A program made the position numbers and the translations under genes. From Enterocloster asparagiformis (GTDB taxonomy: Bacteria; Bacillota; Clostridia; Lachnospirales; Lachnospiraceae), in contig JAGZSY010000024.1 of NCBI GenBank assembly GCA_018380885.1, positions 8,001-72,000 on the forward strand: DNA of 64,000 nt, read 5' to 3'. Below the pieces are notes generated by a model. That model had not been told where the DNA came from, searched no databases, and was given only the letters and a program-made list of their open reading frames with translations. Shown piece by piece: positions 35,089-43,057 of the stretch; position 1 is the stretch's first letter, and every line of letters begins with the position of its first letter.

Positions 35089-35880
35089 TCAATATTCGCC
35101 GCGGATGGCGAATGCGTGATTCATGGGGCCGCTGCCCTTGCCCAGGTCCAGCATATCGGACAGCGCCAGGGACAGATAGCGCTTGGCCCCCTCCACCGCC
35201 GTGTCCAGGTCCAGGCCCTTGGCCAGGTTGCAGGCGATGGCGCTGGACAGGGTACAGCCGGTTCCGTGGGTGTTGGGGTTGTCGATGCGCTTCCCGTAAA
35301 ACCATTTACACCGGCCGCCGTCGTACAGCAGGTCGTTGGCGTCGTTCAGATTATGGCCGCCCTTGACCAGCACGGCGCAGCCGTATGTATCCCCGATCGC
35401 GGCGGCGGCCTTCTCCATATCCCTGTCACTGCTGACGGTCATTCCCGAGAGCACCTCAGCCTCAGGAATGTTGGGCGTCAGCACCGCGGCCATGGGCAGC
35501 AGCTTTTCCTTCAGCATGCCCACGGCCTCCTCGCTGATCAGGCGGGCGCCGCTGGTTGCCACCATCACCGGGTCCACCACAATGTTCCTGGCCCCGTAGT
35601 AAGCCAGCCGCTCTGCGATCACCCCGATCAGGCGGCCGGACGAAACCATACCGATTTTTACTGCATCCGGACGGATATCTGTAAAAATATCATCCAGCTG
35701 TTCCGATAAAAACTCTGGAGTTACCTCCATAATCCCTGTTACGCCGGTCGTATTCTGTGCAGTCAGGGCCGTGACCGCGCTCATGGCATATACCCCGTGA
35801 GCGGTCATGGTCTTGATATCTGCCTGGATGCCGGCGCCTCCGCTGGAATCGCTCCCAGCGATTGTTAATGCTGTGTTCAT
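35089..35880 (-). CDS. thiD: Hydroxymethylpyrimidine/phosphomethylpyrimidine kinase
   Basis: Phosphorylates HMP twice to HMP-PP for thiamine synthesis. At 263 aa it is single-domain. The ribokinase-fold start TALTIAGSDSSGGAGIQADI, the substrate loop DPVMVATSGARLI, and the anion-hole motif NTHGTGCTLSSAIA near residue 210 (catalytic Asp is usually replaced by Cys in ThiD; here GTGC) are all present. It is in the thiamine salvage operon and takes the HMP that CytX would import. Confidence 0.96.
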   Translation of the reverse strand: MNTALTIAGSDSSGGAGIQADIKTMTAHGVYAMSAVTALTAQNTTGVTGIMEVTPEFLSEQLDDIFTDIRPDAVKIGMVSSGRLIGVIAERLAYYGARNIVVDPVMVATSGARLISEEAVGMLKEKLLPMAAVLTPNIPEAEVLSGMTVSSDRDMEKAAAAIGDTYGCAVLVKGGHNLNDANDLLYDGGRCKWFYGKRIDNPNTHGTGCTLSSAIACNLAKGLDLDTAVEGAKRYLSLALSDMLDLGKGSGPMNHAFAIRGEY

Positions 35881-35954
35881 TTTTGTTCTCCCTTCGCATT
35901 AATTTTGTTAGGCGACAGAAGGTGGTGCCCCCGGTCTGCCGCCGGTCTTGTTTT

Positions 35955-36617
35955 CTATTTCAAGGCATTTTGGTAAAAGCCGTTGAAATCCGTAAAATCC
36001 TCCATGGTGTAATCCGCGATCTGCTCCAGCCGTTCCCGGTCCCTGTCAGCCGACGGGTCCCGGACCACCGCCACCCGGTAGCCCGCGCGCCTGGCTGTAT
36101 CCGCGGCGAACAGCGCGTCCTCAAATACCCAGATACTGCGCGGTTCCTCCGTTCCCAGGCTGCTTTTCGCCAGATGGTACACATCGGGGCTGGATTTGCC
36201 GGCCCCCGCCTGGGCGCAGGTAAAAATGTCCGTGAACATGGACAGAAGCCCCAGCCGCCTTAAGGCCCCAGCCACCAGACGGCGGTCGCTGGAGGTGGCG
36301 ACGGCCATGGGAATTTTGTGTTCCCGCAGCTGCCGCAAAAACGCCCCTGCTCCGGCCTTGGGCTGGGCCCGGCGGAAATAGAAGTCCTCGATAACGGCGC
36401 CGACGCCCCGTACGATCTCTTCCCGGCTTTGTGTCAACCCGTACCGGCCTATGAGATAGTCCGCGCCCTCGGCCATGGACATGGGATAGAGGATGGTGCC
36501 CAGCCCGGGCTCCGGGGCGATTCCCACCCCCTCCAGGTACATCCCGGCGGCGTTGTCCCAGACGGGCATGGTGTCCAGCAGCGTGCCGTCCGCGTCAAAG
36601 ATGGCCCCGGCGATCAT
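35955..36617 (-). CDS. HAD-family phosphatase in the thiamine operon
   Basis: A 220-aa haloacid dehalogenase-type phosphatase. Motif I is FDADGTLLDT near residue 6, motif II is VATSSDRRLV, and motif III/IV are KSSPDVY and FEDALFAA. It has a helical cap between motifs I and II, as in beta-phosphoglucomutase-like phosphatases. Its ATG overlaps the thiE stop (ATGA), so it belongs to the operon. A thiamine monophosphate phosphatase would suit the thiE product, letting thiamine be made and then pyrophosphorylated; this is inference. A general sugar-phosphate phosphatase is the alternative. Confidence 0.85.
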   Translation of the reverse strand: MIAGAIFDADGTLLDTMPVWDNAAGMYLEGVGIAPEPGLGTILYPMSMAEGADYLIGRYGLTQSREEIVRGVGAVIEDFYFRRAQPKAGAGAFLRQLREHKIPMAVATSSDRRLVAGALRRLGLLSMFTDIFTCAQAGAGKSSPDVYHLAKSSLGTEEPRSIWVFEDALFAADTARRAGYRVAVVRDPSADRDRERLEQIADYTMEDFTDFNGFYQNALK

Positions 36618-37255
36618 GGCCGCACCATCCGCTCCACCGCCGCCCTCAGGTCCGCAGCGACGGCCCTGATGTCCTGTTGGGCGAAAATGGCGCTGACCAC
36701 AGCCACGCCGCATATTCCGCTGCCCGCCAGCTGCTCCACGTTGCCGCGGTTGATTCCTCCGATGGCGACCACCGGGATTTTAACCGCCCGGCAGATTTCC
36801 CGCAGGGTCTCGTAGGAGACATCGGTTGCATCCCGTTTGGTCCCGGTGTGAAACACCGCGCCCACTCCCAGGTAATCCGCGCCGCTGCGCTCCGCTAAGA
36901 GCGCCTGGTCCACCGTCTGGGCGGACACGCCGATGATCTTGTCCGGGCCCAGCCTGAAGCGCACATCACCTGCCGCCATGTCGCTCTGGCCCACGTGGAC
37001 GCCGTCCGCATCCACCGCAGCGGCGATATCCACGCTGTCGTTGATCACAAAGGGCGCGCCGTACCGGCGGCAGAGCGCCTTCAGCTCCCGGGCCTCCTCC
37101 AGGAAATGCTCCCGATCCAGCTCCTTCTCGCGCAGCTGGATCAGGGTGGCTCCCCCTGCCAGGGCCTCCTCCACCTGGTCGTACAGCGTCCTTCCGTTCA
37201 GCCAGCTGCGGTCCGTCACCGCGTACAGCAGCAGTTCCTTTTTATCGCAGTTCAT
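36614..37255 (-). CDS. thiE: Thiamine-phosphate synthase
   Basis: Joins HMP-PP and hydroxyethylthiazole phosphate to make thiamine monophosphate. The 213-aa TIM barrel has LYAVTDRSWL, LIQLREKELD, FVINDSVDIAAAVDADGVHV, GVGAVFHTGTK and IPVVAIGGINRGN. It starts at MNCDKK inside the last codons of thiM (14 bp overlap) with GAGAGGGG before it. The longer frame upstream is in the thiM region and is not used. Confidence 0.95.
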   Translation of the reverse strand: MNCDKKELLLYAVTDRSWLNGRTLYDQVEEALAGGATLIQLREKELDREHFLEEARELKALCRRYGAPFVINDSVDIAAAVDADGVHVGQSDMAAGDVRFRLGPDKIIGVSAQTVDQALLAERSGADYLGVGAVFHTGTKRDATDVSYETLREICRAVKIPVVAIGGINRGNVEQLAGSGICGVAVVSAIFAQQDIRAVAADLRAAVERMVRP

Positions 37256-38063
37256 ATTTGGCCCCCCTCTCCAAAGTCTCTCCGTCCATGTTATAGATGG
37301 CGTCGATGATGCGGCCGCGGTAGGCGGCGTTTCCATCCCCCGGCTCCATGCGCGAAAAGCCGATCTCCCCGGCCAGCCCCATCAGGCACACCGCCGCTGC
37401 CGCCGCCTCCAGCTCATTTCCGGGATTAGCCGTGACGTAAGCCGCCACCAGAGCGGACAGCTGGCAGCCTGTTCCGGTGATCTTTCCCATCTCCGGGCGG
37501 CCGTTGCGGATCACGTAGCAGCGCTTCCCATCCGCCACCAGATCGATGGCTCCGGTCACAGCGACGACCGCCCCGTTTCTGGCGGAGAGGTCCTTCACAA
37601 AGGCGGCGGCCGAATCCAAATTGTCCTCCGTCACTGCGTCCTCCACGCTGGCGTCCACCCCGCGGGTGTTGCCGCTGCCGGCGGCCAGGGTCTTAATCTC
37701 GGACATATTGCCGCGGATCACCGTAAATTTAATCTCATTCATCAGCCTCCTGGCCGTGTCGGTGCGCAGGGCGCTGGCCCCCGCTCCCACCGGGTCCAGG
37801 ACCACCGGATGGTTCAGGCGTCCGGCCGCCTTTCCCGCCTTCAGCATGGACGGGATGGTGCGGCGGTTTAAGGTGCCGATGTTGATGTTGAGCCCGCCGC
37901 AGATGGCGGTGATCTCCTCCACCTCGTCCTCGTCGTCGGCCATAATGGGACTTCCGCCGCAGGCCAGCAGCGCGTTTGCCACGTCGTTGACCGTGACATA
38001 GTTGGTGATATTGTGGATTAAGGGCACTGTTTGCCTTACATTTTCCAGACAGGTTTTAAACAT
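37242..38063 (-). CDS. thiM: Hydroxyethylthiazole kinase
   Basis: Phosphorylates the thiazole alcohol salvaged from broken-down thiamine. The 273-aa protein has VPLIHNITNYVTVNDVANAL, GGSPIMADD, PVVLDPVGAGAS, the RGNMSEI block and GTGCQLSALVAAY. It is the first gene of the operon, about 120 bp behind the riboswitch terminator, with GAGGAGG 7 bp before the chosen ATG (MFKTC). There is no thiC, thiG or thiH in the window, so the operon is for salvage rather than full synthesis. Confidence 0.95.
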   Translation of the reverse strand: MFKTCLENVRQTVPLIHNITNYVTVNDVANALLACGGSPIMADDEDEVEEITAICGGLNINIGTLNRRTIPSMLKAGKAAGRLNHPVVLDPVGAGASALRTDTARRLMNEIKFTVIRGNMSEIKTLAAGSGNTRGVDASVEDAVTEDNLDSAAAFVKDLSARNGAVVAVTGAIDLVADGKRCYVIRNGRPEMGKITGTGCQLSALVAAYVTANPGNELEAAAAAVCLMGLAGEIGFSRMEPGDGNAAYRGRIIDAIYNMDGETLERGAKYELR

Positions 38064-38184
38064 GATTATCCTCCTCGTTTTCCCAGGCCGTGTGTTAAGG
38101 CCTGTTGTTTTATGTAAACAATAGATCGGGACGCTTGCGGGATATGGGGGCATTTTTGATTAACATGACGCAGTTTTCTACAAT

Positions 38185-38226
38185 AAAAAACGCCGCGATG
38201 CAACCAATGAAAGGCAGCATCACAGC
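38185..38226 (-). terminator. TPP-riboswitch expression-platform terminator
   Basis: On the minus strand GCTGTGATGC pairs with GCATCGCGGC (10 bp with wobbles), followed by GTTTTTTATTG. It lies 20 nt after the aptamer and 120 bp before thiM, so TPP binding would stop transcription. Confidence 0.85.
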
Positions 38227-38247
38227 GATACTAGACAGATGTATATT

Positions 38248-38330
38248 GTCCCTTCGTTGGCATTATCCAAATCAGGTTAAGGGTCGAAGCAGTCCCAGCT
38301 TCCTCTCAGCCCACTACTGTGAGCTCCCCG
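38248..38330 (-). promoter_or_regulatory. TPP riboswitch aptamer (THI element)
   Basis: The minus-strand RNA has all conserved blocks: GGGGAGC at the 5' side, GCUGAGAGG, then GACCCUUAACCUGAU, UUGGAUAAUGCCAACG and AAGGGA. These match the THI box consensus (CUGAGA and ACCUGAUxUGGAUAAUGCCA). Together with the terminator it should repress the salvage operon when TPP is plentiful. Confidence 0.97.
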
Positions 38331-38350
38331 CTTTTTTGTTTACGAAACCT

Positions 38351-38378
38351 ATTATACACCGGTTTCCAGATAATTCAA
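38351..38378 (-). promoter_or_regulatory. Promoter of the thiamine salvage operon
   Basis: Minus-strand TTGAAT, 16-bp spacer, TATAAT, 20 bp upstream of the riboswitch 5' end. Confidence 0.7.
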
Positions 38379-38498
38379 GCACTTTTTATTCCGCGTCCCG
38401 GAGCCGGCCTCCGGCCGGAGCTCCCCCCACGTTCCCCGGCGTTCGCGCCGCGCAAACACGTCATGCGCCCGCGCGGCAACGGCTTCTGCGCCTTCGCG

Positions 38499-39647
38499 TC
38501 ACCACTCCGCGATGGAGCCGTCCTTGTGACGCCACACCGGGTTCTTCCAGCTGTGGGGCGTGCGGTTCTCCTCCAGGACCAGCTCCCGGTTGACCTCCAC
38601 GCCGATTCCGGGCTTTACCGGCAGATTGACGTAGCCGTTCACAAAGGCGAAGTCCTCCTTGTTGACCACGTAGTCCAGAACGGACTTGCCCACATTGTAG
38701 TGGATGCCCATGCTCTGCTCCTGGATCACCGCATTGTAGCTGGTGGCGTCCACCTGCAGGCAGGCGGCCAGAGCGATCGGACCCAGGGGGCAATGGGGCG
38801 CCAGGGCCACGTCGTGGGCCTCCGCCATGGCGGCGATCTTTTTCACCTCGGTGAGCCCGCCCGCGTGGGATAAATCGGGCTGGATAATATCCACTCCGCC
38901 GCTGGCGAACAGGCGCTTGAAATCGTATTTGGTGAACAGCCGCTCGCCGGTGGCGATGGGGATGTTGCAACAGTCCGCGATCTCCTTAAACAGCTCCATG
39001 TGCTCGCACAGCACCGGCTCCTCCAGGAACATCGGGTCGAACTCCTCCAGCTTCTTGGCCAGGACCTTTGCCATGGGCTTGTGCACGCGGCCGTGAAAAT
39101 CCACGGCGATGCCGAAATACTTGCCGCAGGACTCCCGGATGGCGGCAACCCGCTCCAGCACCTGGTCCACCTTCTCATAGCTGTCGATGTACTGTAGTTC
39201 CTCGGTGGCGTTCATCTTCACGGCCGTAAACCCGGCGTCCTTGCGCTCCCTGGCCGCGGCGCCCACATCCGTGGGGCGGTCGCCGCCCACCCAGCTGTAC
39301 ACGCGCATGCGGTCCCGGCAGGCGCCGCCCATTAGCTCGTACACAGGAGCGCCGAAGTACTTGCCCTTGATATCCCACAGCGCCTGGTCGATTCCGGCGA
39401 TTGCGCTCATGAGCACGCCGCCGCCCCGGTAAAATCCGGCCCTGTACAGGGTGGTCCAAATGTCCTCGATGCGCCTGGGGTCCGCTCCCACCAGGTACTC
39501 GCGCATCTCCTCCACGCAGGTTTTCACCGTGGCCGCATGGCCCTCCAGCACCGCCTCTCCCCAGCCGCTCAGCCCGTCGTCCGTGCAAATTTCCACAAAT
39601 CCCCAGCGGGGGCGCACCAGATATGTGTTCACTTCTGTTATCTTCAT
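38499..39647 (-). CDS. dgoD: D-galactonate dehydratase
   Basis: Converts D-galactonate to 2-keto-3-deoxygalactonate. The 382-aa length equals that of the E. coli enzyme. It is an enolase-superfamily protein of the mandelate racemase group: GFYRGGGVLMSAIAGIDQAL, the metal ligands in AVDFHGRV, FLEEPVLCE and ATGERLF, and the catalytic histidine region LAPHCPLGPIALAACL. The ending NPVWRHKDGSIAEW is characteristic. It is followed by a GC-rich palindrome (38400-38424). With the aldolase and kinase just upstream it forms a complete De Ley-Doudoroff galactonate route. Confidence 0.96.
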   Translation of the reverse strand: MKITEVNTYLVRPRWGFVEICTDDGLSGWGEAVLEGHAATVKTCVEEMREYLVGADPRRIEDIWTTLYRAGFYRGGGVLMSAIAGIDQALWDIKGKYFGAPVYELMGGACRDRMRVYSWVGGDRPTDVGAAARERKDAGFTAVKMNATEELQYIDSYEKVDQVLERVAAIRESCGKYFGIAVDFHGRVHKPMAKVLAKKLEEFDPMFLEEPVLCEHMELFKEIADCCNIPIATGERLFTKYDFKRLFASGGVDIIQPDLSHAGGLTEVKKIAAMAEAHDVALAPHCPLGPIALAACLQVDATSYNAVIQEQSMGIHYNVGKSVLDYVVNKEDFAFVNGYVNLPVKPGIGVEVNRELVLEENRTPHSWKNPVWRHKDGSIAEW

Positions 39648-39673
39648 CGGTTATCCGTCTCCTTTTAGCGATT

Positions 39674-40321
39674 TTAACCCTTATAAGCCGCCATGCCCGC
39701 CTCGGCCCGCTTCACCAGCTCCGCCACATAGTCCGCGCATGCCTTCCAGTCCCTGGCCCGCGCCGCCTCTTTGGGCATGATATTGCTGCCCAGACCCGCG
39801 CCCAGGTAGCCGCGGCGGAAAAACTCCTCAATGTTGTCCGCGCTCACGCCGCCGATGGCAACGTAGTCCGTGTCGTCAAAGGGGCCCTTCAGGCTTTTGA
39901 TGTAGGTCATGGGCATATCCCCGGCCGGGAACAGCTTCATGGTGTGGTATCCGTGGTTTACGCACATGGCCACGTCCGAGGGAGTCAGCGCCCCGGGCAG
40001 AAACGGAATCTTGCGCTCCTGGCACCACTCCAGCATCTCCGCCTGGGTGGAGGGGGTCAGCAGGAAGCCGGCGCCCGCCTCCAGCGCCCGCTCTGCCCGC
40101 TCCGGGGTGATGGCCGTGCCCGCGCCGATCATCACATCTTCCCCAAATTCCTTCCGCAGCATGGCGATCTGCTCATACCCGTGTCTGGAGTTCAGCGCCA
40201 CCTCGAAAATTTTCACCCCACCGGCCACAACCGCCCCGGCATAGTCCAGCGTGTCCTCAAGGGGCACGTTCCGCATGATCGCCAGCACCGGGCGCTCCAC
40301 AAATACTTCCCGCATATCCAT
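39674..40321 (-). CDS. dgoA: 2-dehydro-3-deoxy-6-phosphogalactonate aldolase
   Basis: A 215-aa class I aldolase that splits KDPGal (or KDPG) to pyruvate and glyceraldehyde 3-phosphate. The active-site segments are PVLAIMRN, the acidic residue in KIFEVALNS, MIGAGTAITPERAERAL and the Schiff-base lysine in TMKLFPAGDM. The chosen ATG has GAGGAAACT before it; longer in-frame starts lack the family's first strand. The phosphate-binding GGVSADN and AGLGSNI segments are present. The context with dgoD favours galactonate over gluconate. Confidence 0.93.
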   Translation of the reverse strand: MDMREVFVERPVLAIMRNVPLEDTLDYAGAVVAGGVKIFEVALNSRHGYEQIAMLRKEFGEDVMIGAGTAITPERAERALEAGAGFLLTPSTQAEMLEWCQERKIPFLPGALTPSDVAMCVNHGYHTMKLFPAGDMPMTYIKSLKGPFDDTDYVAIGGVSADNIEEFFRRGYLGAGLGSNIMPKEAARARDWKACADYVAELVKRAEAGMAAYKG

Positions 40322-40440
40322 AGTTTCCTCTTCTCCTTTCATTGTAAACGGCTGCTGCCGCCAATCCCATTTATAACAGCTTGCGCGCGCGTTTGAAACG
40401 CCATTTCCACTGTCCGGCAAAACCGGGCTTTCAGACCGGG

Positions 40441-41388
40441 TTAACGGTAAACCTGCCGGCGGTTCTCGAGAATCCGTTCCAGCTTTTTGCGGTCCGGATA
40501 GCCTTCCGTATCCCCGTCCGTCTCCGTGGCCATGGCCCCGGCCACAGCGCCCATGCGGCCGCAGGTCTGCAAGTCGCGGCCCTCCAGCACGCCGGCCAGA
40601 AACGCGGCGTTAAAGGCATCCCCCGCGCCGATGGGGTCCACCGGCCGGCAGGGATAGGGTTCCAGATACAAAATCTGACTCCCGTCCGACGCCCAGGCGC
40701 CGTTTCCTCCGTCCTTCAAAACCGCCAGCTGGGCCGCCCCGTCCGCATAAACGGCCGCAAAGAGCTCCTCCGGGGTCTCCCCGCCATAGAGGACCCTGGC
40801 CTCGTCCAGGCCCATGAGCAGAATCTGGCTCTCGCGGCATAAATTCCGCAGCATAGGCGCGTAATCCCTGTCGCCCCAGAGCTTGCGGCGGATATTGGGG
40901 TCGAAGCTGATCCTCACACCGTGGCGCTTTGCCAGCTCCACCGCGCGCTCCACGGTCCGACGGCAGCTGTCCGAGAGCACAGGCGTGATCCCCGTGATGT
41001 GCAGAATCTGGGCCTCCTCAAACAACTTCTCATCCAAGTCCTCCGGCTCCATGGCGCTGGCAGCCGAATGCTTCCGGTAATAGTAAACCGCGGTCTCGCC
41101 CCGGCTGGTCTCCTTGAACATGATCCCCGTGGGGTTGGCCCCGTCAAAACACACGGCCCTGGTATCCACGCCCTCGGAGCGGATCATGTTCTGCACATAG
41201 TGGCCGAACTCGTCCTCCCCCAGCCGGCTGACCCACAGCACCTCGTGGCCCAGCTTTGCCAGGCCCACCGCCAGGTTGCTCTCCGCCCCCGCAATCCGCG
41301 GATGAAAGCTGCTCACATAGCGCAGCGGCGCAGCCGAATCCGGCGAAAAGCACACCATCGTCTCACCAAGTGTTATCACCTCTGCCAT
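40441..41388 (-). CDS. PfkB-family sugar kinase, probable 2-keto-3-deoxygalactonate/gluconate kinase
   Basis: A 315-aa ribokinase-fold kinase. It opens with VITLGETMVCFSPD; the substrate motif is GAESNLAVGLAKLG, and the C-terminal signature DPIGAGDAFNAAFLAGVL contains the catalytic aspartate. The middle FDPNIRRKLW resembles KdgK. In this module it would phosphorylate the product of DgoD before the aldolase. E. coli uses a DgoK of another fold, so this is non-orthologous replacement. Its stop is about 120 bp before the aldolase start, so there may be an internal promoter. Confidence 0.88.
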   Translation of the reverse strand: MAEVITLGETMVCFSPDSAAPLRYVSSFHPRIAGAESNLAVGLAKLGHEVLWVSRLGEDEFGHYVQNMIRSEGVDTRAVCFDGANPTGIMFKETSRGETAVYYYRKHSAASAMEPEDLDEKLFEEAQILHITGITPVLSDSCRRTVERAVELAKRHGVRISFDPNIRRKLWGDRDYAPMLRNLCRESQILLMGLDEARVLYGGETPEELFAAVYADGAAQLAVLKDGGNGAWASDGSQILYLEPYPCRPVDPIGAGDAFNAAFLAGVLEGRDLQTCGRMGAVAGAMATETDGDTEGYPDRKKLERILENRRQVYR

Positions 41389-41486
41389 TCCCTTATCCCC
41401 TCTCTTTCTTCTGTCATCCAAATATACCTGAAACAGCGGATTTCCCGCCATCTCTGCCTTTGCTTATCAGGCTTTCCTTCGCCCAA

Positions 41487-42413
41487 TCACGCCCCACCGC
41501 GGATCGACGATAAATCGGCTTCTTTGCGGCGGGCCTCCCCTGTCTCCACCCGCGAATACAGGAACACGCCACCTACCGTCACCAGGCCGCCTGCCACCTG
41601 GAGCGCAGCCGGGATTTCCCCGAACAGCAGCGCGGCGAACAGAGCCGCAGCCACCGGCTCGCACAGCTTGGACGCGGAGACAAAGGAGGGCGAGAAGTAT
41701 TTCAGACACCAGCTGAAAATGCTGTGTCCCAGCAGCGTGGAGAACACGGCCAGCAGCAGGCCCACCACCACGGCGCTCATCCCGTGCCCGGTCAGGCTCT
41801 GCCCTGTAAACAGCGCCGCCGCGCACAGGGATGCTGCGCAAAAGCCGTAGACGATGAAGGTGTAAACCGTGGTGGACATTCCCCGCCGGACCTGCCGCCC
41901 GATCAAGGTATACACCGCGGAAAACATGGCCGCCGCCAGGGCCAGGGCGTCGCCCCACAGGTGGTTTCCCCCGGCGGAGTAATCCGACAGGGCGATCAGC
42001 AGGCTGCCCGCCACGGTGAGCGCGATGCTGGCCGCCGCCATTTTTGAGATCCGTCCGCCCAGCACCACCAGAAATCCTATGGCCACCCAGATCACCTCGG
42101 TGCACACAATGGCCGTGGAGCTGGCCACCGACGTCTGGCTCAGCGACTCAAACCAGGCCGTGAAATGCAGGGCCAGGAAAATACCGCTGACCGCGCAGAG
42201 CGCCACGGTGCGCCGGTCCGCGGCCGCCAGCTCCCTGCGGAAATTCCGGCTTCCCAACACCACCGGGGCCATCAGCGCCACGGTCCACAACAGCCGGTAG
42301 GCGGCCGTCACCACCGAAGGCGCCTGGGAATATTTTACAAATATCGCGGAGAGGGAGACGCCCAGAATCCCCACCACAATCATACTCATCGGATGTTTCT
42401 CAAACCACTTCAT
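41487..42413 (-). CDS. EamA/DMT-family transporter
   Basis: A 308-aa ten-helix transporter of the drug/metabolite family, with two EamA repeats (about 10-140 and 155-290). The ends of the repeats show the usual GRISKMAAASIALTVAGSLL and LFGEIPAALQVAGGLVTVGG. Members export amino acids and other metabolites or import them; the sequence does not show which. It begins 11 bp after the response-regulator gene and may be controlled by it. Proximity to the sugar-acid genes makes galactonate transport a weak possibility. Confidence 0.85.
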   Translation of the reverse strand: MKWFEKHPMSMIVVGILGVSLSAIFVKYSQAPSVVTAAYRLLWTVALMAPVVLGSRNFRRELAAADRRTVALCAVSGIFLALHFTAWFESLSQTSVASSTAIVCTEVIWVAIGFLVVLGGRISKMAAASIALTVAGSLLIALSDYSAGGNHLWGDALALAAAMFSAVYTLIGRQVRRGMSTTVYTFIVYGFCAASLCAAALFTGQSLTGHGMSAVVVGLLLAVFSTLLGHSIFSWCLKYFSPSFVSASKLCEPVAAALFAALLFGEIPAALQVAGGLVTVGGVFLYSRVETGEARRKEADLSSIRGGA

Positions 42414-42424
42414 GTCAATTTCCT

Positions 42425-43057
42425 CTAATCCAAATTGTTTTTTACCGCAAATACGGCCAGCTGGGTCCTGTCCTTTAGCTCCAGCTTTTCCAAAATCCGC
42501 GACAGGTTGTTGCGCACCGTGCCCTCCGCCAGATACAGGGTCCGGGCGATCTCCCGGTTGTCCATGCCCTGGGCCACCAGGCGCATGATGTCCCGCTCCC
42601 GCTCCGTCAGGCTGAAAGCGCCGGGCCGCGGCTCCGGCCGGGCCGGGGTAAACTCCTGCATGGAGCGGAACACGCTGTCCCCGAACACCCGGACTCCGGC
42701 GCAGACGGCTTTCACCGACCGGATCACCGCGTCGTCGTCCATTTCCTTTAAAATGTACCCGTCCGCGCCGCTACCCAGAGCAGCCTCCACGGTCTCCCGG
42801 TCGTCAAAGGTGGTCAGGACCAAAATCTTGATTCCGGGCAATTCCTCCTTGATGCGCCGGATTCCGTATGCCCCGTCGTACTCCGGCATGCGCATATCCA
42901 TGAGCACCACGTCCGGCCGGGCCTCCTCACACAGCAAAAAGGCCTGAAGGCCGTCGCCGGCCAGGCCCGTTACCTCTATATCCTCATCCTGCTCCAGAAT
43001 GGCTTTCAACCCCTGGCGCAGAATCTGGATATCGTCCGCAATCACAACTTTTATCAT
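42425..43057 (-). CDS. NarL/LuxR-type response regulator
   Basis: A 210-aa two-component regulator. The receiver has acidic Asp8-Asp9, phospho-acceptor Asp54 (DVVLMDMRMPEYDG), Thr in LVLTTFDD and Lys in YILKEMDDD. The C-terminal LuxR helix-turn-helix is LTERERDIMRLVAQGMDNRE, then AEGTVRNNLSRILEKL. It overlaps the kinase stop by 4 bp, so the pair is coupled. This is the LiaR/DesR-like group partnered with HisKA_3 kinases. Confidence 0.95.
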   Translation of the reverse strand: MIKVVIADDIQILRQGLKAILEQDEDIEVTGLAGDGLQAFLLCEEARPDVVLMDMRMPEYDGAYGIRRIKEELPGIKILVLTTFDDRETVEAALGSGADGYILKEMDDDAVIRSVKAVCAGVRVFGDSVFRSMQEFTPARPEPRPGAFSLTERERDIMRLVAQGMDNREIARTLYLAEGTVRNNLSRILEKLELKDRTQLAVFAVKNNLD

